This document shows, piece after piece, positions 28,213-35,962 of a DNA stretch of 64,000 nucleotides (positions are counted from its first letter, which is position 1; each line of letters starts with the position of its first letter). The stretch is from assembly GCF_041287255.1 (NCBI RefSeq), contig NZ_JBGGTX010000001.1, positions 124,001-188,000 of the forward strand, given 5' to 3'. Below the pieces are notes generated by a model. It was not told where the DNA came from. It made no database searches and saw nothing but the letters and a program-made list of their open reading frames with translations. Made by a program: the position numbers and the translations under genes. This DNA is from Tamlana flava (GTDB lineage Bacteria; Bacteroidota; Bacteroidia; Flavobacteriales; Flavobacteriaceae).

Positions 28213-29165
28213 TTCAATACTTCAAAAGTTTTTAGCATATTCTTACTTGACGTATTTGGGACTTCCGATATAAAAGCATATTTACCAGGGGTTAAATCTA
28301 CCTCAAAATATTGTGTGCTTCCAGCGGGCGCATCGTTGGTGCCTCCCAAAAAAGTAATTCCTTCTGGCAATGGGTCCATTAACCCTGTAGGTGTTGCCCA
28401 ATTCATCCATGCCTCAAGCATCTCTAAATCGGCATTGGCATCTAATTTAACTAAGTTCACATCATGGCCTACAAAGTTTTCATGAACAATCTGATCCTTA
28501 TAATGAACAGCAAAAACTTGATTTCCTTTTTTGATGCTGCTGCTATAGGTAATTCCATCAGTACTTGAAATTGTTATATCAATATCGGCTTTTGGCGGTT
28601 CGTTGCCACTATCCTCTTCCAGTACATGTATTTCCTTCGCCATGCCCATTGACGTATGGAATTTACCGTCAGCCATTTTTACATAGCATTCCATAATGTA
28701 AAGACCCGGAAGTAATTTTACGGTTGTTATGCTGGTTTGTCCCGGAGAAACTAATCCTGAGCCACCGGTAAATACTATTTGTCCAAACCATTCTGGTAAT
28801 TTTCCAAATTCCGCCATAGCCTTGTCCATATCTCCTTTCATTATAAATTCCATTCCATTATCAAATGGAGGACCAACTTCTGCAATAGTATTTTGAATGT
28901 TTTTGCCCTCAGGATACTTATCCAAAAGAAAAAAATGGGCTTGTGTTGATTTGTTTATATACTTAAAAGTATTCCATCCAGAAGGAATAGTATCCATCGA
29001 TTGAAAATCCATAACGTTTGTAACGATTTCAATATAGTTATCTTTTTTCTCTTTGACTTGCTCCTGAGATTGTTCAATATTGATTTGTTCCTTCTTTTCG
29101 TTTTTGCAGTTATATACTAATACAAAAGCAAACAAGAAAAAAAACATAAGATAATTTGACTTCAT
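28206..29165 (-). CDS. Lipoprotein with two related beta-sandwich domains, function unknown
   Basis: 319 aa. A lipoprotein signal (MKSNYLMFFFLFAFVLVYNC, lipid on C20) is followed by a charged linker and two similar domains (about 45-185 and 195-319). Each ends in the pattern G-G... P-G/A-x-T-x... L-x-P-G-x-Y-x-x-x-x-x-V (for example TTVKLLPGLYIMECYV and FEVDLTPGKYAFISEV), suggesting an internal duplication of a cupredoxin-like fold. The usual Cys/His/Met copper ligands are not evident. It is probably anchored in the outer or inner membrane facing the periplasm. I do not recognise a function. Its 3' end overlaps ribB by 7 nt on the opposite strand. Confidence 0.7.
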   Translation of the reverse strand: MKSNYLMFFFLFAFVLVYNCKNEKKEQINIEQSQEQVKEKKDNYIEIVTNVMDFQSMDTIPSGWNTFKYINKSTQAHFFLLDKYPEGKNIQNTIAEVGPPFDNGMEFIMKGDMDKAMAEFGKLPEWFGQIVFTGGSGLVSPGQTSITTVKLLPGLYIMECYVKMADGKFHTSMGMAKEIHVLEEDSGNEPPKADIDITISSTDGITYSSSIKKGNQVFAVHYKDQIVHENFVGHDVNLVKLDANADLEMLEAWMNWATPTGLMDPLPEGITFLGGTNDAPAGSTQYFEVDLTPGKYAFISEVPNTSSKNMLKTFEVLNQ

Positions 29166-29290
29166 AATTTATTGGTTTGGTTATTGACTAATTTTATTTT
29201 TAACTTATTTAATATAATTTCATTTAAGAGAAATAGGGAAACAACTACGATTCGGTTATTTCCCTATTCAGGATTGATTAATAGCCTCTT

Positions 29291-29425
29291 TTATTCTTTT
29301 ATAATCTCGATTGATTTAACAATCTCGTTATTCAGTAAAATGTGCAGGGTATATGTGCCTTTTTTTAGGTGGTCAATACTCATGTATATTTTCTCGTTTA
29401 TATTATCCTTGGTAGAATTGACCAT
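29291..29425 (-). pseudogene. Possible remnant of a small secreted beta-sandwich protein (44 aa)
   Basis: A minus-strand ATG frame encodes 44 aa including YMSIDHLKKGTYTLHILLNN and EIVKSIEIIKE. The pattern hydrophobic-K-K-G-x-Y-x-L-x-hydrophobic-x-x-N-x-x-V-K-S is the C-terminal hairpin seen in many small Bacteroidota exported proteins. It has no signal peptide and an in-frame stop precedes it by a few codons, so it looks like the surviving 3' end of a decayed gene; a very short intact gene cannot be excluded. The rest of the interval 29166-29573 holds nothing I recognise apart from the expected promoter of the minus-strand lipoprotein gene. Confidence 0.35.
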
Positions 29426-29573
29426 TTTAAAAACACTCTAAATAATTACCTGCACTGCTAAATTATGCAAATAGAACTTTGTGAGATACAAGAGATGTTT
29501 CAGATGATGCAAGATATGTTACAAACATTGAAATAATGTCCACCTCAACATTTTCAAACCTCAGGTGAATGCA

Positions 29574-32500
29574 CTATTTGTGCTGTAAGTATTCGTTTGG
29601 CGTACAATCATAAGCCTCTTTAAAGCACTTTATAAAATATGAAGGTGTGTTGAACCCTACTTGATAAGCAATTTCTGAAACCGTAACATCAGAATTTTTG
29701 AGCAGCTCAATGGCCAACCTTAAACGTTGAGAACGAATAAATTCTGAAGTGCTCAGCCCAGCAATAGCTTTCAGTTTTCTATGCAATTGGGTCCTACTCA
29801 TAGCCATGGCATCAGCAAAAGCTTCGCTTGTAAAATCTGTATCCACAAGGTTTTTATCCAGCACTTTTTTTAACCGTTTTAAAAAGTCGGATTCGGCAGA
29901 AGAAACTGTAACATCAGGACTAAAATTTAAATCCTTGCTAAAACGTTGCTGTAGTTTTTGCCTGTTTTCAATAAGTTTTTCTACCCGCAATTTTAATTTT
30001 TCACTGTTGAACGGCTTAGTAACGTAGGCATCAGCGCCCGTTCTTAAACCTTCAATTTCATTATTGTCACCCACCTTTGCCGTTAAAAGAATTATCGGTA
30101 TATGACTTGTAAGTTCGTTATATTTTAGAGCGTTGCACATTGATATTCCATCTTCAACAGGCATCATTACATCGCTTATAATTAAATCAGGAATATGTTT
30201 TAAAGCTTTTTCAATACCTATTTTTCCATTGCTAGCCTCCAGCAGTCTATATTTAGTTTTAAAAATAGAAACTATAAACGTCCTGATATCAGGATCATCT
30301 TCAACAATCAACAGACTATCCTTGTCTTCATTTCCATTCAAGGACAAACCTTCTTCAACATGCCACTCATCTTTTGTTTGTTTCGTTATTATTTCCGTCG
30401 GCTTGTAGGCTTCCTTTTGAATTGGAAGAGTGACCGTAAACTGTATTTTATCAGAATCGACACTATTTGCAATGATGCTTCCTTTTGACAGGGAAACCAG
30501 TTCTTTAACTAAAGCCAAACCAACGCCAAAACCATCTGAAGCTTCATCATCTTGATAAAAACGTTGAAACAATTTACCTAAGTCCTTTTTTGAAATATCC
30601 TTATTGGTGTTAATAATTGACAAAATCAATAATCCGCTCTGCTGGTTAGCATTGAAGATTATATCACTTCCCTTTGGTGCATACTTAATAGCATTTGATA
30701 ATAGGTTTGAAGTTATTTTTTCGATAACGTCAATATCAAACCATGCCTCATCCAAATTTTCGACAGAACTATTAATAGAAATATTCTTTTCATCTGCTTT
30801 GTACTGAAATGCGGTAACAATTTGAATCAAAAGTACTTTTAAATTACCATGGCCTACTTTTAGTTGTGCTTGCCCTGAATCTATCAAAGACAAATCCACC
30901 ATTTGATTTACCAAATTCAGCAACCTATTGGCATTTTGCTTTACCAAACTCAGTTCTTTTCTATCTTCTGGGTTTAGGTCTTTTTTAGACAATTGGTGTT
31001 CAATAGGACCTGAAATAAGCGTTAATGGTGTTCTAAATTCATGGGAAATATTGGTATAAAGTTTGGTTTTAAATTCATCCAATTTTTTTAATCGCTCAGT
31101 TTCGGCATGCTCCATTTGCAACTGGGCCTTAACATTCCATCTAAACTTCAAATACTTATAAATACCCAAAGATATAAGTACCGCCAAAAGTAAATAACCT
31201 ATTTTCATGGTTGTGGTTAAATACCATGGCTTTAAGATGGTGAATGTATAAGTTGCAGGTGTTTCGTTCCATACCCCATCATAGTTTGAGGATATTACTA
31301 GAAATGTATAAGTATTTGGTGGCAAATTCGTGTAATGCGCAAAGTTTACCCTTTTGGGTGTAACCCAATTGTCATCATAATTTACGAGCTTGTATTTATA
31401 TTGGTTTCGCTCAGGTTGTGAAAAATGCAAACTGGAAAACGTGAAGGTTACGGTGTTCTGATTGTAATTTAGCTCTGTATTTTTAATCAATGGACGCTCT
31501 TTTGAAAACACTTCAAATTTTGAAATGATAGTTTTTGGCTTTACAGTATTGTAAGTGAGTTTTTCAGGATTAAACCAATTCAGGCCATCCAACCCCCCAA
31601 AATATATAATACCCTGTGAATCTTTATAATAAGCCCCTGTATTAAACTCCAAATTTTGCAAACCATCGTATACACTAAAACCCTCAAAATCTTCATTAAT
31701 GGTATTAAATCGGCAAAGTCCATTATTTGTACTTAACCACAGGTTATTATTGCTATCTGGTAAAACGCCATAAACCACTTCATTGGGCAAACCGTCTTCT
31801 TCCGTGTAAGTTTTAACGGTACCATTATCGATGTCATATTTTTTTAGTCCCGCTCCGTACGTACCTACCCAAAGGATATTCTCCATTAGCAGCAATGATT
31901 TTATTTTATCATTCAAGGGTTGTATTTTGTCAACTTTATCTGTTTCGATATTCAACTTAAAAACACCACTATTATCAGTGCCAACCCACAAAATACTGTC
32001 ACTAGCTTTAACCAAAGCTCTTATATTATTGGCCGCAAGTCCTGAATTTTCTTCATTGTATTCCTTTACAATTCCTTTGTACTTGTCGAATAGAATAATG
32101 CCGTGTCGTTCTGTAGCCAACCATCTCCTTTGACTTGATTCATCTAATATTCTCCAAATAGTATAATTACCTATCTCGGGATATGTCTTATAGTTTCCAT
32201 TGGACTCAATTATGTTTAGCCCATAACCTTGGTGCCCCACCCAAAGTTCGTTTTCGTAAAAGTTTAAACTGATTATCCTATCGCTATTTAATTTAGAATT
32301 CTCAGTGGTTAGTGTTTTATAGGTTCCTGCTTTTGCATCAAAATAAGCCAAGCCTTTTCCAGAAGTGCCGATCCAAAAATTATGCTTTTCGTCGATTGTA
32401 AAACTTCTGATCATATCGACATTAACGCTTTTTGGCACTTGATTGTTTGTGAGTATATTGAACTTAATTAGGTGTTCGTCATAATAACTTGCCCCTGTTC

Positions 32501-33452
32501 CGTCGGTGCCAAACCAAATAACTCCAGTCATGTCTTCGTATAGGCAAAGCATGTCGTTATAGTGAATGGCAAAAGGGTTGTTTTTGTTAGCTTTGAAATT
32601 TTTAGCAGCATTATTAGCTAAATCCAATAAGAAAACTCCACTCCCATAAGTTGCAATCCAAAGCCTATTTTTGCTATCTATGAGTAAATCTTCAATATTC
32701 AAATCCTCTGGAAGTTCGGAATGCTTGAACTTAATGAACTTTTTATCATTATTAGCCCTATAAAATAGCCCACTTCCATACGAACCAAGCCAAAAACCGC
32801 CAAGACTGTCCTTTTCAAGAACACTAAAGTTTACGTCATTTCCACTTAAGACTGATGTTTTTTCGTAAGAACCATTTGGGCTTACATTATAAACGCCACC
32901 AGATGCCGCAACCAACAAATCTGAATCAATTTCATCAATATTATAAACGGTTACATTTTTGTCGTCATTTTTGAAAAGTTGAATGGTATCTTTTGTTTTT
33001 GAATCGATTTTGAAAAGTCCATTGCCATAGGCTCCAATAAAGAAATTCAAGCTTTTGTCTTGAAACAATGTGCCAGCCCTAAAAGGCAATTCAATGTGTT
33101 CAAAATAATCTTCTTCCGTATTGTACAATTCCAATTTCCCGGAATGGGTAATTATCCAAAGTCTATTTTGCTTATCGATGTATATTTTACCAAGGTTGCT
33201 GAAAGTGGCTCGGGTAATATCTTCAAATTGCTTATTGTAGTACTTAAACTCCCTGCCGTTATATCTATTTAATCCGTCTTGTGTTGCAAACCACATATAC
33301 CCAATGGAATCTTGGGCCATACTTATGACACTGTTTTGGGAAAGTCCGTGCTCTACAGTTAACTGACTGAAAGCTATTTGCTTATTATGATTTTGTGCAA
33401 ACCCAGCAAATGATAATAGAAAAGTTATTAGAACTGACTTTGTAAAATTCAT
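29574..33452 (-). CDS. Hybrid two-component system regulator (HTCS)
   Basis: 1292 aa, all two-component modules in one chain. In order: signal peptide (about 1-19), two beta-propellers of Reg_prop repeats (about 25-670; GLSQNSVISMAQDSIGYMWF and repeated D-x-x-x-x-L-W-x-x-T-x-x-G), a Y_Y_Y domain (about 690-765), one membrane helix (about 775-795), HisKA (phospho-acceptor in TNISHEFRTPLTL, about 830), HATPase (NLLSNAIKYAP; DGFGVGLALV), a receiver (LLIVEDDPD, phospho-Asp in ISDVMMP, YVTKPF) and a C-terminal AraC-type HTH (SEIAYQVGFNTPSYFIKCF). HTCS proteins sense glycan fragments in the periplasm and activate polysaccharide loci. It is the only AraC-type regulator in the window and a good candidate for controlling the pectin locus, though 2.5 kb separate them. 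Confidence 0.95.
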   Translation of the reverse strand: MNFTKSVLITFLLSFAGFAQNHNKQIAFSQLTVEHGLSQNSVISMAQDSIGYMWFATQDGLNRYNGREFKYYNKQFEDITRATFSNLGKIYIDKQNRLWIITHSGKLELYNTEEDYFEHIELPFRAGTLFQDKSLNFFIGAYGNGLFKIDSKTKDTIQLFKNDDKNVTVYNIDEIDSDLLVAASGGVYNVSPNGSYEKTSVLSGNDVNFSVLEKDSLGGFWLGSYGSGLFYRANNDKKFIKFKHSELPEDLNIEDLLIDSKNRLWIATYGSGVFLLDLANNAAKNFKANKNNPFAIHYNDMLCLYEDMTGVIWFGTDGTGASYYDEHLIKFNILTNNQVPKSVNVDMIRSFTIDEKHNFWIGTSGKGLAYFDAKAGTYKTLTTENSKLNSDRIISLNFYENELWVGHQGYGLNIIESNGNYKTYPEIGNYTIWRILDESSQRRWLATERHGIILFDKYKGIVKEYNEENSGLAANNIRALVKASDSILWVGTDNSGVFKLNIETDKVDKIQPLNDKIKSLLLMENILWVGTYGAGLKKYDIDNGTVKTYTEEDGLPNEVVYGVLPDSNNNLWLSTNNGLCRFNTINEDFEGFSVYDGLQNLEFNTGAYYKDSQGIIYFGGLDGLNWFNPEKLTYNTVKPKTIISKFEVFSKERPLIKNTELNYNQNTVTFTFSSLHFSQPERNQYKYKLVNYDDNWVTPKRVNFAHYTNLPPNTYTFLVISSNYDGVWNETPATYTFTILKPWYLTTTMKIGYLLLAVLISLGIYKYLKFRWNVKAQLQMEHAETERLKKLDEFKTKLYTNISHEFRTPLTLISGPIEHQLSKKDLNPEDRKELSLVKQNANRLLNLVNQMVDLSLIDSGQAQLKVGHGNLKVLLIQIVTAFQYKADEKNISINSSVENLDEAWFDIDVIEKITSNLLSNAIKYAPKGSDIIFNANQQSGLLILSIINTNKDISKKDLGKLFQRFYQDDEASDGFGVGLALVKELVSLSKGSIIANSVDSDKIQFTVTLPIQKEAYKPTEIITKQTKDEWHVEEGLSLNGNEDKDSLLIVEDDPDIRTFIVSIFKTKYRLLEASNGKIGIEKALKHIPDLIISDVMMPVEDGISMCNALKYNELTSHIPIILLTAKVGDNNEIEGLRTGADAYVTKPFNSEKLKLRVEKLIENRQKLQQRFSKDLNFSPDVTVSSAESDFLKRLKKVLDKNLVDTDFTSEAFADAMAMSRTQLHRKLKAIAGLSTSEFIRSQRLRLAIELLKNSDVTVSEIAYQVGFNTPSYFIKCFKEAYDCTPNEYLQHK

Positions 33453-33496
33453 TCATAGGGATTTATCAAATAAAGTTACAAAATTGTTCTTAACCT

Positions 33497-34693
33497 TTAA
33501 TTTAATACTGAAGTAATAAGCTCAACCATTTTATTTGCTCTTTTTTCAACTTCATCTTTTGTCCATGATAATTTTATCAAACAAGAGATATTGCGGGCAA
33601 TATAATGGTCTGATTTTTCGAATGATTTTTCATTAAGATATCTTAAACCTTCTTTAACTTCTTGAGAAATTGGATATAGAGATTTCAAGTTTTTCAAATG
33701 CTCCCATTTTCGGATATAGTGCCAATTATTGTTGTAATAATGAAAACATGCATCTATACCATTATTTTTAAAAGCCTCAGAAACTTTGGTAGTTGTTTCC
33801 AAGTCAGGTAGAAAGAAATTTAAAAACGCACAACTTTCTATACCGCCATCAGGAACGGTTCTAAACGTAACTTGCGGAATTTGAGCTAATATTCCTTTGA
33901 TAATATCAAAATTCCTTTTTTGAATTTCTAGAAATTCTGGTAGGCGCTTAACCTGGGCCAGACCCACTGCGGCATGCAACTCTGAAATCCTAAAATTATA
34001 GCCCAAAAATGGATGGGTTTCGGCTCCTCTATCATGACCAATATGGTCATGGCCATGGTCGCTGTAATGGTCTGCATTTAGGTAGTACGTTTCATTGTTT
34101 GATACTACAGCACCTCCCTCACCACAAGTGATTGTTTTTACAAAATCGAATGAAAAACATCCGAGGTCGCCAATACTTCCAAGAGGTTTTCCTTTATATG
34201 AACCGCCGATAGCTTGGCAGGCATCTTCTATTAAAAGCAAGTTATGGGCATCACAAACAGCCTTTAATTCATCCATGTTGGCCATACTACCACACATTTG
34301 CACTACCATAACGGCTTTGGTTTTCGAAGTAATTGCCGCCTTGACAGCTTCGGGGTCTAGCCCTAGTGTATCATCAATATCAACCAAAATGGGGACGGCG
34401 CCCAACATCATAATAGCCTCAAAACTGGCCACAAATGTGAATGTTGGCATAATTACTTCATCACCTGCACCAACTCCGGCTGATGCTAAGGCTATTGATA
34501 CAGCAGCAGTTCCACTGGAAACGAGCTGTACGTGCTTGGAATGAAATGTATTTTGAAGCTCTGCTTCTAGTTCCTTTGCTTTCCAATGGCCTTTTCGCAT
34601 GCCTTCAAATCCGTAGCGCATGATCACACCATTGTCTAAAACGTCATTGACTTCTTTTCTTTCTAAATCTCCAAATAATTCGAATCCTGGCAT
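33497..34693 (-). CDS. kdnA: DegT/DnrJ/EryC1/StrS aminotransferase, KdnA-like
   Basis: 398 aa fold-type-I PLP aminotransferase acting on nucleotide or free sugars. The PLP lysine is in SFDFVKTITCGEGGA (about residue 188) and the Asp/Gln pair is in LIEDACQAIGGSYKG. The start MPGFELFGDLERKEV and the distinctive stretch DHGHDHIGHDRGAETHP closely resemble KdnA, the enzyme making 8-amino-3,8-dideoxy-manno-octulosonate (amino-Kdo) for lipopolysaccharide. That assignment is from memory of the family and is moderately secure; the partner oxidase KdnB is not in the window. It lies 44 nt upstream of the HTCS gene and could be cotranscribed with it. Confidence 0.7.
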   Translation of the reverse strand: MPGFELFGDLERKEVNDVLDNGVIMRYGFEGMRKGHWKAKELEAELQNTFHSKHVQLVSSGTAAVSIALASAGVGAGDEVIMPTFTFVASFEAIMMLGAVPILVDIDDTLGLDPEAVKAAITSKTKAVMVVQMCGSMANMDELKAVCDAHNLLLIEDACQAIGGSYKGKPLGSIGDLGCFSFDFVKTITCGEGGAVVSNNETYYLNADHYSDHGHDHIGHDRGAETHPFLGYNFRISELHAAVGLAQVKRLPEFLEIQKRNFDIIKGILAQIPQVTFRTVPDGGIESCAFLNFFLPDLETTTKVSEAFKNNGIDACFHYYNNNWHYIRKWEHLKNLKSLYPISQEVKEGLRYLNEKSFEKSDHYIARNISCLIKLSWTKDEVEKRANKMVELITSVLN

Positions 34694-34728
34694 AATGAGT
34701 TGATGTTTCTAATTTTTTATCGTGGTAC

Positions 34729-34812
34729 TTGCGTTAGGGATTGAGGCAGTTGTTAAAGCTCTCACGCCCAAGGCGTGAAGCGACTGCCGAAAGCCTGACC
34801 CTTGGGAACGTC
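34729..34812. repeat. Palindromic dispersed-repeat-like element
   Basis: The spacer between two minus-strand genes contains a GC-richer block unlike its surroundings. It holds a hairpin CACGCC-CAA-GGCGTG (34763-34777), then GAAGCGACTGCCGAAAGCC and TGACCCTTGGGAACGTCC. I recognise strings of the type GCGTTAGGGATTGA... and CGACTGCCGAAAGCC... as intergenic repeats seen across Flavobacteriaceae genomes. Copy number cannot be shown here because only one copy is in the window. Confidence 0.5.
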
Positions 34813-34820
34813 CTAATTTA

Positions 34821-35450
34821 TCACATTTCTATTACCGCTTCTTCTAAAGGCTTTCTGACTTTTTTGAATCCTGAGAACATATCGTCTGCTGCGCGGTACC
34901 CAATGGGCAGAAGTAGTACGGTCATTAATCCTTTTTCTTCCAATTTAAGGATTTCGTCGTACTTTGAAGGGGTAAACCCTTCCATTGGACAGGAATCAAT
35001 CCCTTCCATAGCGCAAACCGTCATTAAATTACCTAGGGCAATATAGGCTTGGTTGGTTGACCAACGTTGGCGCTGTTGCACAGTCATCTTTTCCATCATT
35101 TTTATTAGGTCTTCCTTATACGGGCGTAAAATGCTTTCCGGAGTGTTGCGAATACCTTTAATGTTATTGTAATAATTGGTGACATCGTCATGCAAAATGT
35201 CTTTTTGTATGCAAATAACCAGTAAATGGGATGCATCCAAAACTTGCTTCTGGTTATATGCATGCTTTACTAAAGGTGCCCTTAACTCTTTGTCTTCAAT
35301 AACAATGAGTTTAATGGTTTGAAGTCCAAACGAAGTTGCAGTAAGGTTAAATGCTTGCTTTACAATATTTAATTTTTCTTCAGGAAGAATTTTGGTTGCA
35401 TCAAACTTTTTAGTCGCATAGCGCCATTCAAGCTGCTTTATAATATCCAT
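34821..35450 (-). CDS. Nitroreductase-family NAD(P)H-dependent flavoprotein
   Basis: 209 aa. The FMN-binding N-terminus RYATKKFD (residues 10-17), the central SFGLQTIKLIVIED and the C-terminal LLPIGYRAADDM are the hallmark segments of the NfsB-like nitroreductase family (homodimer with FMN at the interface). It reduces nitro-aromatics or quinones using NAD(P)H; the physiological substrate is unknown. No signal peptide. It stands alone between the repeat element and tRNA-Ser, with no functional link to its neighbours. Confidence 0.9.
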   Translation of the reverse strand: MDIIKQLEWRYATKKFDATKILPEEKLNIVKQAFNLTATSFGLQTIKLIVIEDKELRAPLVKHAYNQKQVLDASHLLVICIQKDILHDDVTNYYNNIKGIRNTPESILRPYKEDLIKMMEKMTVQQRQRWSTNQAYIALGNLMTVCAMEGIDSCPMEGFTPSKYDEILKLEEKGLMTVLLLPIGYRAADDMFSGFKKVRKPLEEAVIEM

Positions 35451-35566
35451 TTTGAAATAATCTATTTGTGCAAAAATAAGGTTTGTGATTTTGTTTTTTA
35501 CATAATCTTTTACAAAATATGTGATTTATGGGACTACTAAAATTTATTTAAAAAGTTTGTTTTTTA

Positions 35567-35598
35567 TTTGAAAGAATTAAAAAAGGGTTCTATATTTG
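35567..35598 (+). promoter_or_regulatory. Promoter of tRNA-Ser
   Basis: TTTG (35567-35570), 20 nt, TATATTTG (35591-35598): a full match to the Bacteroidota promoter consensus, 38 nt before the mature tRNA. It is the clearest complete housekeeping promoter in the window. Confidence 0.8.
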
Positions 35599-35636
35599 CA
35601 CCCGCATTCAAGCAAATAGCTTGATGAGGCACTCTA

Positions 35637-35721
35637 GGAGAAATGGCAGAGTGGTCGAATGCGGCAGTCTTGAAAACTGTTGAGGGTCACACCTCCGGGG
35701 GTTCGAATCCCTCTTTCTCCG
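35637..35721 (+). tRNA. tRNA-Ser (anticodon UGA)
   Basis: 85 nt. The acceptor stem GGAGAAA pairs with TTTCTCC, the discriminator base is G, and the CCA is not encoded. The anticodon arm is GCAGT-CTTGAAA-ACTGT with anticodon TGA at 35671-35673. A long variable arm (TGAGGGTCACACCTCC) is present as expected for serine tRNA, and the T arm is GGGGGTTCGAATCCCTC. It is followed by an intrinsic terminator. Confidence 0.96.
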
Positions 35722-35730
35722 CAAAATTTT

Positions 35731-35763
35731 AAAAACCTATGGAAATTATCCGTAGGTTTTTTT
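35731..35763 (+). terminator. Terminator of tRNA-Ser
   Basis: AAAAACCTATGG (35731-35742), 7-nt loop, CCGTAGGTTTTT plus further T: a 12-bp stem with one G-U pair and a T-run, 10 nt after the tRNA. Confidence 0.85.
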
Positions 35764-35892
35764 ATTTCCTGAAGATCAATCTCCCATCCGACAAAATTTT
35801 TTGCAGTTCCCTATTTAATTTCGTAACTTTCAATAGGTTAAAAACCATTTTGACTTCCCCACTTCAAATACAACTGAAATTAATTTTTTAAT

Positions 35893-35938
35893 ACAGTACA
35901 GTACAGGATAGAAACTTTATCCAATTAACATAATTTCG
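35893..35938 (+). promoter_or_regulatory. Regulated promoter of the rhamnose cluster (ACAGGAT - 21 nt - TAATTTCG)
   Basis: ACAGTACAGT (35893-35902) directly precedes ACAGGAT (35903-35909), making two half-sites 10 bp apart. Exactly 21 nt later lies TAATTTCG (35931-35938), a -7-like element, and the first gene starts at 35963. The same arrangement occurs before susC, the PL22-like gene and the T9SS gene. The rest of 35451-35962 holds tRNA-Ser with its signals and nothing else recognised. Confidence 0.65.
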
Positions 35939-35962
35939 CTATGAAATATTTTAATATATCTT

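Noticed and set aside
29172..29441. Plus-strand 89-aa open frame
   Set aside because: Its hydrophobic composition is what the antisense of AT-rich sequence gives; the opposite strand carries a recognisable protein fragment, and there is no start signal.
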